From the NCBI RefSeq assembly GCF_963678635.1, contig NC_087065.1, positions 54,774,397-54,838,396 on the forward strand: DNA of 64,000 nt, given 5' to 3'. Positions 19,332-34,300 of the stretch are shown piece by piece. A program made the position numbers and the translations under genes. Source of the DNA: Symsagittifera roscoffensis. Its lineage: Eukaryota > Xenacoelomorpha > Acoela > Convolutidae. A model generated the notes under the pieces. That model saw only the letters and a program-made list of their open reading frames with translations. It searched no databases and was not told the DNA's origin. The first letter of the stretch is position 1. Every line of letters starts with the position of its first letter.

Positions 19332-22300
19332 GTAAAACACTTCAGATCAAACTTCAAGACAATGATCGAATTTGTGATATTGGATATAAATCCAAGCTTT
19401 AATTTAGACTGTTCGTCATGGTTTTCCGCACTTGCCTTCTTGTCTTGCCTTTGACCCTGTCCAAAGTATCTTGGCGATTGGGACTAAAACAGGAAGCATA
19501 AAGTTGTATGGAAAACCCGGAGTGGATGGATACGTTTCTCATGATTCAGAAGTGGCCGTGACCAAGTTGCAGTTTGTTGTTAACCAGGTTTGTGTTTGGT
19601 ATAACAAACCGATGTCTTTTTATGCGCTCTCTAATTTAATTGTCTTTTGGCACGTCTAGGGAGGCCTTATCAGCGTCCTGGAAGATAGTAGTGTCCATTT
19701 GTGGAACCTGAAGTTGAAGTCACCGGCAATTATTCATTCCCTCAAATTCAACAGAGAAAGGTTATTACTTCCTCAATTTTCCTGTAAAAAAATCGTTGAA
19801 CGACCGGTATGATTTAAAAAAAGATTTTAAATTTAGGATCACGTCCATCAAATTGCCTCTGCGAAGCAAGTATCTCTACGTTGGAACCGAACGTGCAAAT
19901 ATTTTGGTGGTTAATGTAGATTCTTTTACCATCTCTGGATATCAAATACAATGGAATCGTGCAATTGGAGCTCAAAGAAATACGCATCCAGGGCCAGTTA
20001 TAGAAATGAACGAGTGTCCGGATGATGAAAACAAACTTCTAATAGGCTATGAAAGTGGTCTCGCAACTCTCTGGGATTTAAAAGCCAAAGAAGCCGATCA
20101 GCGATTTTTCTGTGAATCGAATCTGAAGTCATGTAGTTGGCACCCAGATGGTAAAAGTTTTACATGTGCGTTACAAGATGGGTCTTTGGCAACATGGAAC
20201 ATCAAAAATTCATCAAAGCCGTCACAAATTTTTGCTCCACACGGTGAGAAATTGTTGGTTAGAACGATTGTTTGAAATTTATTTTTTGGAAATTTTTATT
20301 TTCTATGATGTTTAGCTTTACCTTCGCAAGGATCTTCGAATATGTGTCTACCAATTTGCAAAGTCGACTGTCGATGCTCCAAATCTAGGTAAGATATATT
20401 TCAATTTTTTATTCTTCTCAAGATTAGAATAAAACCAAAGCCTGGGGTGGTTTCTTTTCCCACGAGATTTTAATAGTTATCTCTACGAAACTTCACAGGT
20501 GATCGAGTAATACTAGCAGGTTTTAAACTTCTATTTTTTCAATCATGATTTTCTGCTGGGGGAGTGGAATAAAATAGCCAAGTCTCCTTGTCTGGTTAAA
20601 CATTGGTTGTAACCTAAATAAGTCTATCAATACTTGTCTTAAAACTTCATTTTTTAAAATTCCGCAAGAAAACTACCAAAAAACAACGGGAAATTTTTTG
20701 AACATATTTTTTATGGCTTTTAATTTTTTCGCAAAGTTTTTCTAAGTTGGAACCTTTTGTGTGGCTGGCACTTTGAGCGGCAAATCTTGCGTTTTCTGAA
20801 AAAATGTGTGTCTGCGTCTCATAGAAGTTCAATATTTAGATTTGGCAGACTTAAAAAGTAACGTTCGTTTCATGTGCAAATTGAAAAAAAAACGAGTTCT
20901 GAATAAAAGTCGAATGAGATCAGTTCATCATCGAGACTTGAGTTCATGTATCATAAAATTGCATTAACATGATGATTTTGTTTGAAATCGTGTGTGGGCT
21001 ACATTTCGTTGTGTTTCTATAGCGAGGCGATGTTCCTGTTCACGGGCGGACTTCCATTCAACGCCTCCAAACACACACCCAGTCTCACAGTTATGAAGGG
21101 CAAGAGTGTCACAGTGCTTGAGATGGATCACTACATCCTAGACTTTGTCACGATATGTGACTCTCCATATCTTTCAGGTACTTTTTCAAAGAAACAAACG
21201 AACTTGAAGTTTTTAGCCCTTATTCTGTTTAATAATTCTAGGGTCTCCTTTCTAAGTTTCCACGCCTATTCTTGCCCATGATGAAATTCCAATTACTTAG
21301 GAAAATACGTTACTAGGGCCCATAGAGGGAGGGAACTGTTAGTTTCAGCCTTTGAATGATAAACCTTAAGTAATGATTTGTTATTCAGAATCCCAGGAAC
21401 CACAAGCTGTCATGTGTCTACTAAAGAACGACCTGATCATCCTTGACTTGGTATCAGAGGGATACCCACCGTTCGAGAACCCCTACCCCATGGACATTCA
21501 CGAGTCGCCCGTCACCTGTCTGAAATACTTGGCCGATTGTCCCTCTGATCTGGTACCCGCGCTATACCAAGTGTCCTTCAAACAGAAGCAGAGATCTGTC
21601 ACATGCAGCAAACTAGTGAGTCTGAATATATTGTTGACCCGAATTGCTGAATCAATCCTAATAACATATTAATACTAATTACACAAGCAAATGGCTACGT
21701 TATAATGCGAGTTCATTTTTTCCAACCGAATTCATTTTATGACTTGTCAGCAGATAATACTGGAAGGGATAGTGCGTATATGTGTTAAGATAGTGTATAT
21801 GTGTTGTAGCCATGGCCTGTTTCGGGCGGGGACTGGAAGCCTCTGCATAGTGCATACCCGGAAGTGGTCATCACCGGACACCTCGACGGATCAGTCAAGT
21901 TCTGGGATGCCACAGCAAGTACGTGATTTCGAAATACTTCGAAAGAAATTATGTATGATAAGATATGCAAAGAGTGTCAAATTTGTGCTAAATTAAGGTA
22001 ATTTATATCCATCATTATACGTACAAATGACGAAGAAGGACCCAGCAGTTGGTTGCCATAAATAAGAGAATAACGTAATAGTTTGCCAAAAAGTGAAACA
22101 ATTTTACATGTATTCTTAAAACTTTATATATTTTGACGTCCATTATTGTATCACCCCTGTCTGTCGGCTATGTTTTTTAAGTTCAGTTCATTTCCTTTTT
22201 AAACAGCCAAATTCGATAGGTCACGAACAGCCAAAGTGCAAAGGTCACGACAAAGGTGATCGACCTTTAGTTGCCAAAATGGATTTTGATTTTTAGATTT

Positions 22301-25300
22301 CCCAGTGGAATTGAAATTATTGACATTATTTTCTCAATTTGAGTTAATTTATGAAAAAAATGTCAACCATTAATTTTTCTTGAAAGTCAAATAGTTCCAT
22401 TGCCATATATTTTTTTCTTCGAAATTCGGATACGGAATGATCAATGATCTATCGACCCTATTTTTGCCTTTGCGATCAGCAAGAATGTTGGTACTAGATT
22501 TTTTCCCGTAATGACTTTGTTCACAGAGTGATCAGTTCAGTAAGATTGTTGAATTTTAAGCTCAAAAGCGGATATGTTCACAATCTTGAAAATTTAAAAA
22601 ATACTAGCTTTTAGGTAGAAAATAGGTGCAGGTAAATCAGGCAGCAATTTATTTTAAAAATAGATTTCTTGAAGCTTGTTGAATTGGTTTTGGGTAATTT
22701 TTGATCTAGTTTTTGGCGGTTCATTTTCCGTTGATGCCATTTTTAAGAGTGTACAAACGTATTTTTTTTTCGTTTCTTAGGAAAAGTCATCAAAATTCTG
22801 TAATAATTACAGATAGTGCATTCATACGTATTAATGCATTTATGAATGACCCTAGGTATATGTTCATTTTTTGAACTCCATTCAACTTCATAAAAGGCTG
22901 GCAAAGTTTTCTCTACTATTAAGAAAGATGAATAGCGCGAAAAAACGTGATCGATTTCTAGTTTCTCGAATTGAGTTATTTTCATCAAAAAGGGCCGATC
23001 ATAAATTGTTCTTGAATATTAAAGAGCTTTAAGGTTATTTTTTTTGAAAAAAACTTGTCAGTATGTTATGGTTCATTGCGTTCATTGAAACTTTTCCAAG
23101 TTTCTGTTGGCAATAGTTCAATAGTTTTTCTTAAAACTTTTAAAAATAATTTCTGCACTGCAAAGAGAGTTTCTTCGAAATGTTTTTATGACCATCAAAA
23201 GTATCTGTTAGAAGCAACAAAGACTTTGAAATATATGACTGGTTTTTCCACTGCATGTTTTCTGGTAATTTTTTGTCTTAGTTTTTATGAATTATAGATA
23301 ACAAAAATTGTGAAGAAGGATATTGCTCATGGTAGACCATTTATCTCTTGGTTGAATGCACTTAGGTAATATATGCTCTTATTGAGTTCAACTCAAGCTC
23401 TTCTGTTGAATTATAGGCAAAGTGCGCTCTCCAATTACGAAAGCGGTAAAGCCCCTAGAAACGTGATCGACTCATAATAATGTCGAAAATCGATTTTGAT
23501 TTTCAGATTTTCCATCGGAGTAAAAAAAAACTATAGATCCATGTCTATCAAATTGGGTTAGTTTTTATCAAAAAAGATTCAATCATAAATTTTTCTTGAA
23601 ATTGAAAGAGTTTCAGGCCGTACATTTTTTGCTATGAATTTCGGTAGTTGAAGTTTAATAAAACGTCTACTAGTCTGTGTGCTTGAATAGTTTCCTAGTC
23701 TCTTTATACCTTACTCCACCTTCTGCGACCTTCGAAACTTTTAATGGGGGAGGATTTGATTCATTTTAATGGATTTCCCCTAATTAACGTGCCACAACTG
23801 AGATAAAGGGCTCCTTTTTAGTAGAGTGAAATTTTCGAACTTTTTGAAATTTAAGCTTTCCAGCACAAGATATTCTGTAAAAACTCATGAAATTTTTTTA
23901 TCAACGTTTTTTATGTCAACAGTTTTGTTTTCGGCTCAATAAGGTGTGGATCTATATATTTTTTTGCTTAAGTTGCCTCTCTATTCACTGTCTTGAAACG
24001 GTTAATGTTTGTTGTATCGCAATTGTTGTATCGCTACGCTTCTGTGTCTCAGATTGGTTTAAGGAGCTTTCTTCAAATGTTTGTTTTCTTTGCACATCGA
24101 AAATAATTTTTTTGGCGGTAATTTGTTCGACAAGCTCATTTTAAAAAAGCTTTAGTGCTGTTTTTTACAGCTACTCTGCATCTTTCAATTGAAAAAAGTT
24201 TAGTTTCTTACAGTACCGTGCAAAAAAAATACAATAAATGTATCCAGCGCGACCAATTTGTTTTTTTTTGCATAAAATCCTTTAATTGTCCGAATGGTTT
24301 TCACTCGAGTCTACTCTCTGACCTTCTTTTTTCTAGGTTTAGCCTTTTGCTTCTACAAATAACTCTGAAGTTTTGTAGTTTTCCCACAATTGTAGCCTCG
24401 TATTGTAATTCTACATATGGCGAGGCAATATATTATAACAAATTGTTTTCTGAGTTTAAATACGTTCAGTAAATTTGATGGCGTCAAATTGCTTTTATTA
24501 ATATGAAAGTTAATGTGTAAGTTCGGATGTTTGATCTACCTAGCAGCGCTTGTTGCTTAGCAACAAAATATTTTTTCTTGGCATAAATTACTTAATTTGC
24601 TCTGCAGTTGATTTTCCTGGCCTTTTTACGATAATATTTCCAGTTGTTTTTGACTGAAATTAGTTTACGCTTGCAATTAGAAAGTGATATGATTCGAAAC
24701 ATAATTTTTTTTTACAAAAAAGAAGTGAACTTGTTTAACAAAATCACTGAATCATTTGTGTCAACAGTTGACATATCTAAGCAGCATTTTTATGTTTTTT
24801 TTGCATGGGCGCATCCTGTTCTATTCGAAATGTTTTTTTTTGGTTGTTAACCAAGTCTTGGTTTAATTTGTTATCTCTTTTTTCGATTAAAGTGTTCGAT
24901 GTTACGGTTAAGTAGTGGAAAAGAGTCAAACTTTTGAAAGCATTGACAAAATATAAGGCTTACCATTTTTATGAATTCTTTTGTGCAGGTAGAGAATCTG
25001 CTATGAAAGGTGTGTTTTTTATGAATTAGAGCGGTGGTCGTTACTTCTAATTTTATGAAAATTCATTAAACACCTTAACACGCACAATTAAGTACCGGGT
25101 TACAAGTAGCTGTAAAATATACATGAACCTTCACATAATATTTTTTGGTACCGTGAGAACTTGCAACAAAAGACAGCTCGTAGCAAAGTTTGAAAATTAA
25201 TTTATAACCCGAAAATTTTCGGTTTAAGGTCGCCGCTATGCGGCGATAACCAGCTCTAATTTTTGTATAAAATCCTACCCTCTGTTGGCAAGCTCGCAAC

Positions 25301-28300
25301 ACGTTGGAGCGAATGCAGCGGCGAGTATGCTGCGAGTTGTTATTAATGCTTATTGTGAGTTGTCTTTTATTGCGAGTTGTCTTTTGTTGCCAGTTGTCGC
25401 ATTGCGACTTTTTTTGCCGGCTTACGTAAAGGTAAACTCATTAAATATTGTCTTTGATCTGGGCTTACCGCTTTTCCCTTGACTCTCCAAGTCATCTACA
25501 CACTTAGATGAAGTTGTTTTTTTACACAGCTCAAAGCACGATCAGCTGAAAATTGGAAAACTCAATACTTCATACCCGACTTGAAGTATTTGAATAATTT
25601 TTTGATATCTTAATATTATATGAGATATTGAGAAAAAGGTCGCCCTTCAATTCTTCATTAAAAGATAAATTTAATTTGAATAAACTCGTGAAAATTTTTT
25701 TTTTTGTATTTGAGTAAATCCAACTTTACCTTCCCTTAACTATCTAATTAGCTTGAGATTTTTAGCATAGTCTGGTCTGTAATAATATCTGATTGATCGG
25801 GTTTGTTTGAAATTTGATTCGTTGATTCGACCTGGATCTCTCAATCAGCAAATGGGCCATGTTGTTATTGCTCTTTTTGTCATTTCCTTTTTCTAGTTTG
25901 CTTTCCGTGTGGTAATTACTGCGGCCATTTTGTTTAAATGTGCCCTTTGTGTGTGTGTGTGTGCGGGTAAGCAAGAAGGAATATGGCTACCCATCCAATG
26001 TGTTTTGCAAATTGAGGAAAGCCCGGTATTGAATTTGCCCTTATTTGTGTATAATATTATTGGCAGCATCATGCGGCCACTGTGAGTGGCAGAGCTGAAA
26101 GAGAGAAAGGGCTGATGCTCAATTGGTGCGTGAAGAGAAATTCGAGCTAACTTCCGCCTTTTCCCAGTAACCGCAATGGATGGATCAGAACTTAGTAGTA
26201 CTAGCTAGTACAGAAGTACTATAACTATACGTATACCATGCTAAACAGCCACCAACACTAGTCATACTAGTGAGAGGTACTGAAGACTGCAAACTGCAAT
26301 GCTTCTTCGCGTTTCAACCCAAATTCAGTGGAAAGAAGTAAAGAAGCTATTTAAATTTTCATGCCCCGAATCTCAACAATGGTTGATAAAGTAATCAATA
26401 TAGGCAACCGGCATCCCAGTTTGGTTAAGCTCTTAATTGCCTCGATGGTTGAACTTAATTCGGCATAATGAATAAAAACGGAATTGAAATATTTGCCTTT
26501 CTTTTTATTGTGTTTTATCTTTCAAGCATTTGAAACTAGTTTATAATGAAAATGAACAGTTTTTCTACACTGAAGGCCACATTCTGAGTCATGGATTTTC
26601 AGTTATTTGAACTGCTAACATTTGAGCCAATGTTATCTTTGCGATCAGCTAGCGTTTTCAAACCGATAGCAGACTTTGAACTCTGTTTTGATGACTCATG
26701 AATCAAAGACTGGCCTTCAATGCTGAAAACTTGAGCAATATTAAGACATTATATTACACAAGTCAGCTTGCGAGCGTAGTGTCGAACCGAACGGTCAGTC
26801 AACTTTTTTCAGCCAAAATCTCAAACTTTTGTGCGAAGTTATCCGAAGTAATAGCTTTTGAAGGCCATTTTCTCAAAGGCTCTTATAAAGAAAGACTTTC
26901 AATCTGTGATCGTATTTAGTTAATTTTGGAGGTTTGAAAGTTTGGAAGTTTGAAAGCACATTATCCAATTTTCTTGACTAAGTTTCGCGCCATTTTGTGC
27001 GAATACTCTTATGATGCTCACTCAATGCACACTAAAATATTTCCGATTGATACAAAAGTAGCATGGACGACCTCACCCACAGAGGTACATAGTTCGATTC
27101 CCGGTCGTCCTATTTAAGAGTTAATGAACGTAGTAGTTATAACTTGATTTTAAGCTGATTTTAAAGTTGAGCTGAATGTTCTGATGAATATCTCCGCTTT
27201 TATGCGTATCAGTATTTGAGCTGTTCTAATGTATAAGAACGAAGTGATGTTGGCTATGTTTTTTGTCTATGTTTGTTGAATCGCTCAATATAAGCTGATG
27301 AATCTTTTGATTTTCTAAAGAACTACCCCCCCTCCCCCCAAATCTGAGTTTTTGGGCTTAACTGAAATTACAGGTTGCGTGAATTGAGCGCGGCGAAAAC
27401 TCAAAATTTCAAATAATCATTCTAAATTGAACGGAGGTAAGCTTATGGTCCCAATATCTTTCAAAGAAAGGGTATCAATGGAAAACAGCCTACTACCCTG
27501 TAGGCTTGTGTACTTCCTTGTCTCTTTTTTACCCACCCTTCTGCCTACAGCTTTCAAAAAATATTTGACCATGTGATTTTTTCTTCGTTGTCTCAAAAAC
27601 GACTCCCAAACCTGAGATTGTGGGTTCAATGGAGATAACCGATGATGAAAAACTCCCCTGCATTAGCTGAGGGCGTTTTTTGTGTTTTTAAGAACTGATT
27701 TGAGGTCATAAATAATTTTCAACACTTTTTATCAACATTTTTTGTTGCCAAAATTCAATTAGTTGTCAAAATTTTCAAGTTAACATTCTTATCAGCGGTA
27801 CTCAAGCTTATCTCGTGATCTTCTTTTATAAACCTTCCTTTTCCTGTTTGACAGTGAAAGTCTTTAGAAAGGTCAATGAGATAAGGTTTATCTCATTAAA
27901 AAAAGTATTTGAAGCTCGTTGAAATTGATTAATGGGAAATTTTAATGCTCAAGAATGAATCAAGTTCCCTTACTGATGTTCTGACTGCGCTTTTTGCTGC
28001 AGAATTTTTTTCTGGATAAAAGCTTTAAAATGATTGAAAAATGATTTTTAGTCCGTTGCTGTCTATGGAATATTCCTTTTCTTTTTCCTGTAATTTTCGT
28101 CAATTTCAGCAATTTATCGTAACCGAGTTACCATTTTGAAATCCGAAGGGATTTGTGGTATCATGTGGAAACTTTTTGGGTGTACGGAAATTTTCGGGGA
28201 CTCGGCGTTACAAGTTTTCTCGCGATTTTTTTATAAAAAATTTCCATGTTTTTTCTCAAGATTTTTTTGTTTGTTGACTTCTGTCTATTCATATCAAATT

Positions 28301-31300
28301 CATCGTAAGACTGCTTTGACATCGTTTCTTTGTCTCATTTAGTACCTACCTGTTGTCCCGTTTTTTTTTTACTTTGTCTATGATATTAACTGATTTTTTT
28401 TTAAATCAAGAGTTGTTTCCTGAAGTATATGTATGCGACTTGTCTCTTCGCCTCGTATGCGGCTTTTTTTCTTACTAGGCTGTTTTTTTGCGTAGGATGT
28501 TGGCAAAAAAGAACTAGCTTCAGTCTATTCATTTAACGGAACTAGTTCCGCGTCACCACACAATGGGTCGGAAAAACCTCTTTTTGCTTAAATAGCAGAC
28601 AAGAGATCAAATTTTGACGTACAAAAATACTAGTTCACTGATTTTTTTGTTCAATATCTGTGTTCCGTTTTATATTTCCGACTTTCTAAGAAAGTAACAG
28701 AAATTTTATGCTCACTGCTTGGCGTTGTTTTTTCTACATTCAAACAAGTTTCGGCGATCAATGTATTTGTTCTAACGAAGCATTTATATGAAGATATTGA
28801 CTGTGTTATGTAAAATTATAATATACCTGTCATCATTTTACTAAAGTTATGGGGGTGCTTTTGAGAGTTTATCTATGATCTGTGGCGTCTACGATTTTTT
28901 TACGGGTGCAATTTTAAAAAATTTTGTCGACCTTTTTAGGAAACCACTGAATGACCAGATGTACAGTTCGTATGTACTATTCAATGGTTCATCGTCTGTT
29001 TACTTTTGTTTAAAACTGTTTTTATCGAATAGATTCCAGTTTTTAAAATTAACTCAAAAAATGAAAAATTGTTTGGAAGAATTAATTCAAGCTAACAAGA
29101 TGAATTATATCAATGTTCAAAGAACTGAACATCGATATAATTCATCTTATGTTAGCTTAAATTGATTCTTCCAAACATTTTTTCAGTTTTTTGAGTTAAT
29201 TTTAGATGAATCAATTCAAGCTAACAAATGTTCAGTTCTTTGCGAACGATTCAAGCTATCAACTTAAATTAATTCTAAATTTTTACTGAATATTCATTTC
29301 AAGAATTTCTTTGAACCGGCGATTCTAGCTATCAAAACGACTCGCCTAATTCAATTAAGTATACTTTAATTTGTTGATTGGGAGCCGATTCAGGCGGCCA
29401 TAACAACGTGAAGTCTTTAAAATTTTCTTGTTTAAAAACAGGCTTGTACATTCAAAATTAAAAACCAATTCAAACTATCGAAACGCTCTAACTAAGTCAA
29501 TTTTTAAGCATTTTCCATGAAAACTTCCTTTTAAAAACTGGTATGAGTTATCAAAACAGCTTAAAATGTGAAGAATTTAATTGTTTAAAGCCGAGGTTGC
29601 TTAAGAACTTCACCTTTTTGCTCATCAATATCAAGTTTCAAAAAGCCTCTTTAATTTTTCAGTATTTTGACAGATGCCTGAAAACACCTTTCTGAGAATC
29701 AGTCGATGTTTTGAATTCCATATAAAAAGTTTGTTTTGATTAGCTTGCTGGAAAACTATCTAAAAACAAACTAGTCGTCGTATTTCGGTTTATCGTTGAA
29801 TTCGAAATTCAACAAATTTTTTGTCTGTATTAGGAGCCCATTAAAAGTCACTCTTAGATTGCTTTCGTCACTTCGAAAAGAAGCAAAGCATTGGTCTGTC
29901 TTATTACGATAAGAAGACGCCAATTTTCGGCATTATTTCTACTCTTAAGTATCTCTTTCACCGGTATTTTGCGCTTTGCGCGTTTTAGAAAATAGTCAAA
30001 TCTTAAATACTTCTTTCCTGTCTCTAACTGGGCCTAATTTTTGACTGGTATTGGATTAAACCCAGTATCGTACGATAATTTTTCAGTTTCCAAGGTTGAA
30101 AAGTGCAATGAAATCTTTGAGTGCAAGTATCTACTCTTGTTCTTCATCAAGAGGGTTTCATGTCTCGTATGTTCGGAATTACCAGAAAAACATCAAAACA
30201 AGTTTTCCTGCTTATTGATTGATCAGCTGCTTGTTGTTCAAGTAGCACATAATTGTTTATTATTGTTCCCACTTTCGAAGAAAACGGAATTTTATGCTCG
30301 GTGTGGTTTTTTTATTCAGTCAATTTTCGCCGATTGAAATAATAGTTTTCAACATAATTTTTCATACCGCATTAAAGATATCGGCTTCTTGAGTTCAAAT
30401 ATAAAAAGATATTTTACCTCCGATTATTTTTTTTGTAAAGTTCTGGAGGTTTGAAAATTGCCTAATTGGCCAGCCATGTTCTGGTCTAAATTAGGCGCGC
30501 TTTGAAGAATTTATAATGCTAAGAGCGTAACGTGATTTATTTATTCGTGGTAAATTATCCCGCACAACAAAATCGTTCAGAATTGAATTGAGGCTAGCTA
30601 ATTGTTCGTATTAATTTCGTACGTTCAAAAATTCACACTTTGATATTGTCCAAAATTTTTAGGTTTTCATTGTTTTCTTTTCCCAAAAACTATTCGATAT
30701 GATTTAGGGGGCAGTCGGAACATTCAAGCCTTTCCCCTGATACAAAAGCAGTCTTGTTAAGTATCAATAAACGAAGTGAAGACACGTATTTAGGTCGTGG
30801 TTTTAATTGTTTTTTTTTCGCGGAAAAAATCAAATTTGATTTTTCGCCATTTGTTTTTTTGATTTTTCAAATTCAATTTAATTTGACTTGCTTACAGGAA
30901 AGAAATTTAGGCTATATTATTATAAATACAATTGGAATTAAAACTTTCAACAAATTTCAGGTTCGGAAGTGGATTTTAATTTTTAATCTTTACCAACCGA
31001 ATAAAAACTGACTTAGTTTTCTGTAATTGGTCATCTTTCTTTTTGGTTTCCTTGAGTTCACTGAGAATTTTAATGTTTTGTGCTCGAATTCCATAGTCTC
31101 CGTCGTCAAAAGTCGTGAATGTAGTGAATACGCTTATATAGGTATTGGTGATTTTTGATCGTGTTTTTTTCAGGAAAAAGTCTTAAAATACCTCTAAAAC
31201 TACAGGTGTGCATTCATGCAAGTTTATGCATTTATGAATGCACATAGGTACATTATGAGTTCAATTCCGTTTCATCTGCTGAAAGTAAGGTAAATTGCGC

Positions 31301-34300
31301 TCTCCAAATACGTACGTGGAAATGACGCGAAGAAATGTGAATGACTTCAATTTCGAAATTGGATTCTAGTATTTAGATTCCAGCGGAAGCAAAACTTTTC
31401 TGATCCAATTTTCTCGAATTGAGTTAATTTTGTCAAAAAATGTCAATGATGAATTCGTCTTCAAATTCGAAAAGCATTAAGGCATTGAAATTCGAAAAGC
31501 ATTGCTCAGATTCTTAAGGCAGGTTTTTAGGCACAATGTTCGTTTACCGAAGTTTTGTCGGTTTATTTACCGCGTTGTAAATTGTGTTCTTTTGTTCATT
31601 TAGATGGAAAATTGGTAGATCGTGATGATAAAATTTGGTAGATCTTTTCTTTCAAAATTATCATCGAGTTTGATTTGCTGCTTATTTTTGCCAGCTAGCT
31701 TGCCGTGTTAATTTATGATGTATTGCAAGTGGTTCAAAGCCTCGCTGGCCTCTGCGTCTAAATTTACAAAAAAATGGGTGTCTAATTTGATCCAGCATAG
31801 ACAACGCGGTTAGATAATGCGCGCGTTTTGATTGTATTTTCCACTACATTTGGCTTTGTGATTTTTTATTTCCCCCAAAAATGACATGTTTTGCGCTTGG
31901 AACTTAATAATTTTAATTGGTTTTTCGAATAAGGTTTTGTTCCTCAAAGATGAACCCATTGCTGGTGGACTCTTTGATTGCACTGATTCTGTGTAGTGCC
32001 TCATTAGCATCTTCTGTCTCTGAAACTATTGAATAAGTTTATCACAACAATTAGCCTTATTGCTGCGAATCATGGAGAAATGAAACAATTTATTTCACTT
32101 TTTTTAGTTTCGAGATCTGCACACCTTGTTTTTGAGAAAGAGCGAACCAGTCAGATAATTGCAACAGTGAACCTGCCGTCCTATTTACGAGCACTAGGTG
32201 TTATGATAGTGCTCTAGGGTCGGTTAATACTTTGATTTTATTTGCATGATTGATGTAGTTTTTGATGGGCGGAGAAGTGTAATTTGGCTTAATAGTCCCA
32301 TAAGACCATTACCAGGAGCTGTTCTGTTTTTCCCTTCCCGTCAGCACATGTAGGTGCAAAGGAATAAATGTAAGGGCTGTGATGTGGCGTGACTTGATGT
32401 GACGTAAAAGAAGTTAAATACATAACCGCTAGCGGTGGTGGCGGCGGTGGAGGTGTTTGAAATGGTACTTATTCTGTCAAGGATATAGAACAACTGCAGG
32501 CTATTGCATGCATGATCCGCTTGTGACTACTTCTCTGTTTAAGCGGCTGTTTGTTCTCTAATTTGAGAATAATATCACGATATTGGTTTTCTTACTAACC
32601 GTTCCTTTTCCCCGTATTCATGCTGCCTCTCCGCTCTCTACCTTTAACTGATGCTCTTTTCATTTTTCGCCGCCCCAAATCAACGTGAACAAAAACGCGC
32701 ACCAATATTGAATTAATAAAAAAACGCATGAGCACTTTTCTACTACCGGTGCGCCAAGTATTTCCCCTAATATGCGCAATCATGCACAATTTTATAATGT
32801 CAGACGTATAAATTAGTCTATTAGATGCTATAAATTGTCCTAAACTGCAATAAAGTCTTTTTTTTTTCTGTAGTGTCAGGTTGTCATGAATGCGATATGA
32901 TACTGATGAAATATTGTCTGATTTATTTTTAGCTGGTGGTTGAAGCAGTACCATTAACTAATACATAATGCAAAAATATGCAAATTTAACCGGCCGGTCT
33001 ACTTTTTAAAAATATATGTTATATTTTTTGTAATTGAACGACTGGTTGTGAAGTTCTAAGGACATGATGTATATATAATACTCTTTTTTGTTGTTATTTA
33101 AACTAAGAGTACTTTGGAATATTGCCATACTCGGGGTGCCTTTGAGCAGCTCAGTAATGCAAATTAGCGCAGGTGCTGGGTGATTGCTCTTATCACAAAC
33201 GGCCTGTGTTGATTTTGTTCAATCTAGTCTGGAATTTGTTTCCCAGGTCAACTAACCGCGTTTGTCTCCCAGTTGGAAAAGAACGTGTTCCATTCATCCA
33301 TCATTGACAAATAAGAGTGTCGCTCGAGTAAAATTTTAAAATACTTCTTATCATGCTTGAATAAATTTATTGAGATTAGGTTTAGTTAGGCTCCCCTACT
33401 TTGTCGCCCTTTAGTAGTCACATGCTAATGTTATTTACGGTGAATGCGATGAACTTTGAATACAGTTAGATTTTATTGTTGCTGAACGGCGTTTTAATGC
33501 TTTTACAAGGAAATTGCAAAACGAACTTTTTTCTACTTAAGTCAGCGTCCTATAATCGGTCCTGGACTTTTTCCTGTTGAAAGTTTTGTTACCTTTTGAG
33601 TTTTTAACGGTGTGAAGATATCTCCTTTTGGTTTTGAATATGCCGTTTACCTCTATTATAGTGTATCTAGGCTTAATAAGTACCTGAGTTGTATTTTGCT
33701 ACCAAACATTTTTGAGGAAAAGTTTCAAAATTATTAAGTTATTACTCCACCCCTCCCTCATCCGTCAACACGCAAAAGAATTAAAATCTTAGATTTTCAT
33801 ATATTTTTTTAATATCTCATGGGAGCATTTTTCAATGATTAAGAATTTTTGTTTCGATTTTTCAGTTTGAATTGGGTGTTTATTTCACCAAATTTGAAAT
33901 TTGCAACCCAATAGTGCTATGCTGTCAGGTTTCTCCAAGGGTTACGAATTTGGCCTCCAATTATGAATGCCCAAATCATTTTAGTTGACGAGATACGACG
34001 ACTTTACAGAACTTTGAAATTCCCAATCCTGTTGTTAGGCTCTGCGAGGGTACCCTCAGGGGCTGAGAACATTGCCTCCAAATATGACTGCTCAAAACCT
34101 TCTAGTTTCCAAGACATGATGTTTGTTATGAATTTTTCAAAAAATTTTCAGAAAATTTCATTTAAAATATTGAATATGTTTTGCAATTTTTTAAAATTTC
34201 TAAGTCTCTAGCTGGTGGCTGTGAGATTACTCTCAGGCGAAGTTGCCTACAATTACAACTGCTCAGATCTTTTTAGTTAGCGGGATATGACGTGTTTAAT

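Larger units (their letters stand above)
21919..29043 (+). other. Intron 8, left part: AT-rich with dispersed repeats
   Basis: No gene is supported. Copies of dispersed family A (GCATTCAT...ATGAATGC hairpin, then CCAGCGGAAT) lie near 22190-22400, 22790-23035 and 23340-23640. Hairpin family B (TTGCGATCAGC) lies at 22467-22535 and 26636-26690. There is a (GT)n run at 25947-25963 and a tRNA-like fragment at 27065-27110. The rest of the sequence is T-rich on the + strand. Frames at 23887-24472 are low-complexity and not convincing. Confidence 0.6.

Noticed and set aside
23887-24472. Two + strand frames of 85 and 105 codons in intron 8
   Set aside because: Phe/Leu/Cys-rich translations of T-rich DNA, with no domain; typical chance frames.
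27065-27110. Functional tRNA gene
   Set aside because: Only 46 bp with an acceptor-like stem and T-loop; D and anticodon arms are missing.
32595-32954. 119-codon antisense frame in intron 8
   Set aside because: No recognisable family, no composition change from the surrounding intron and no start or promoter context.
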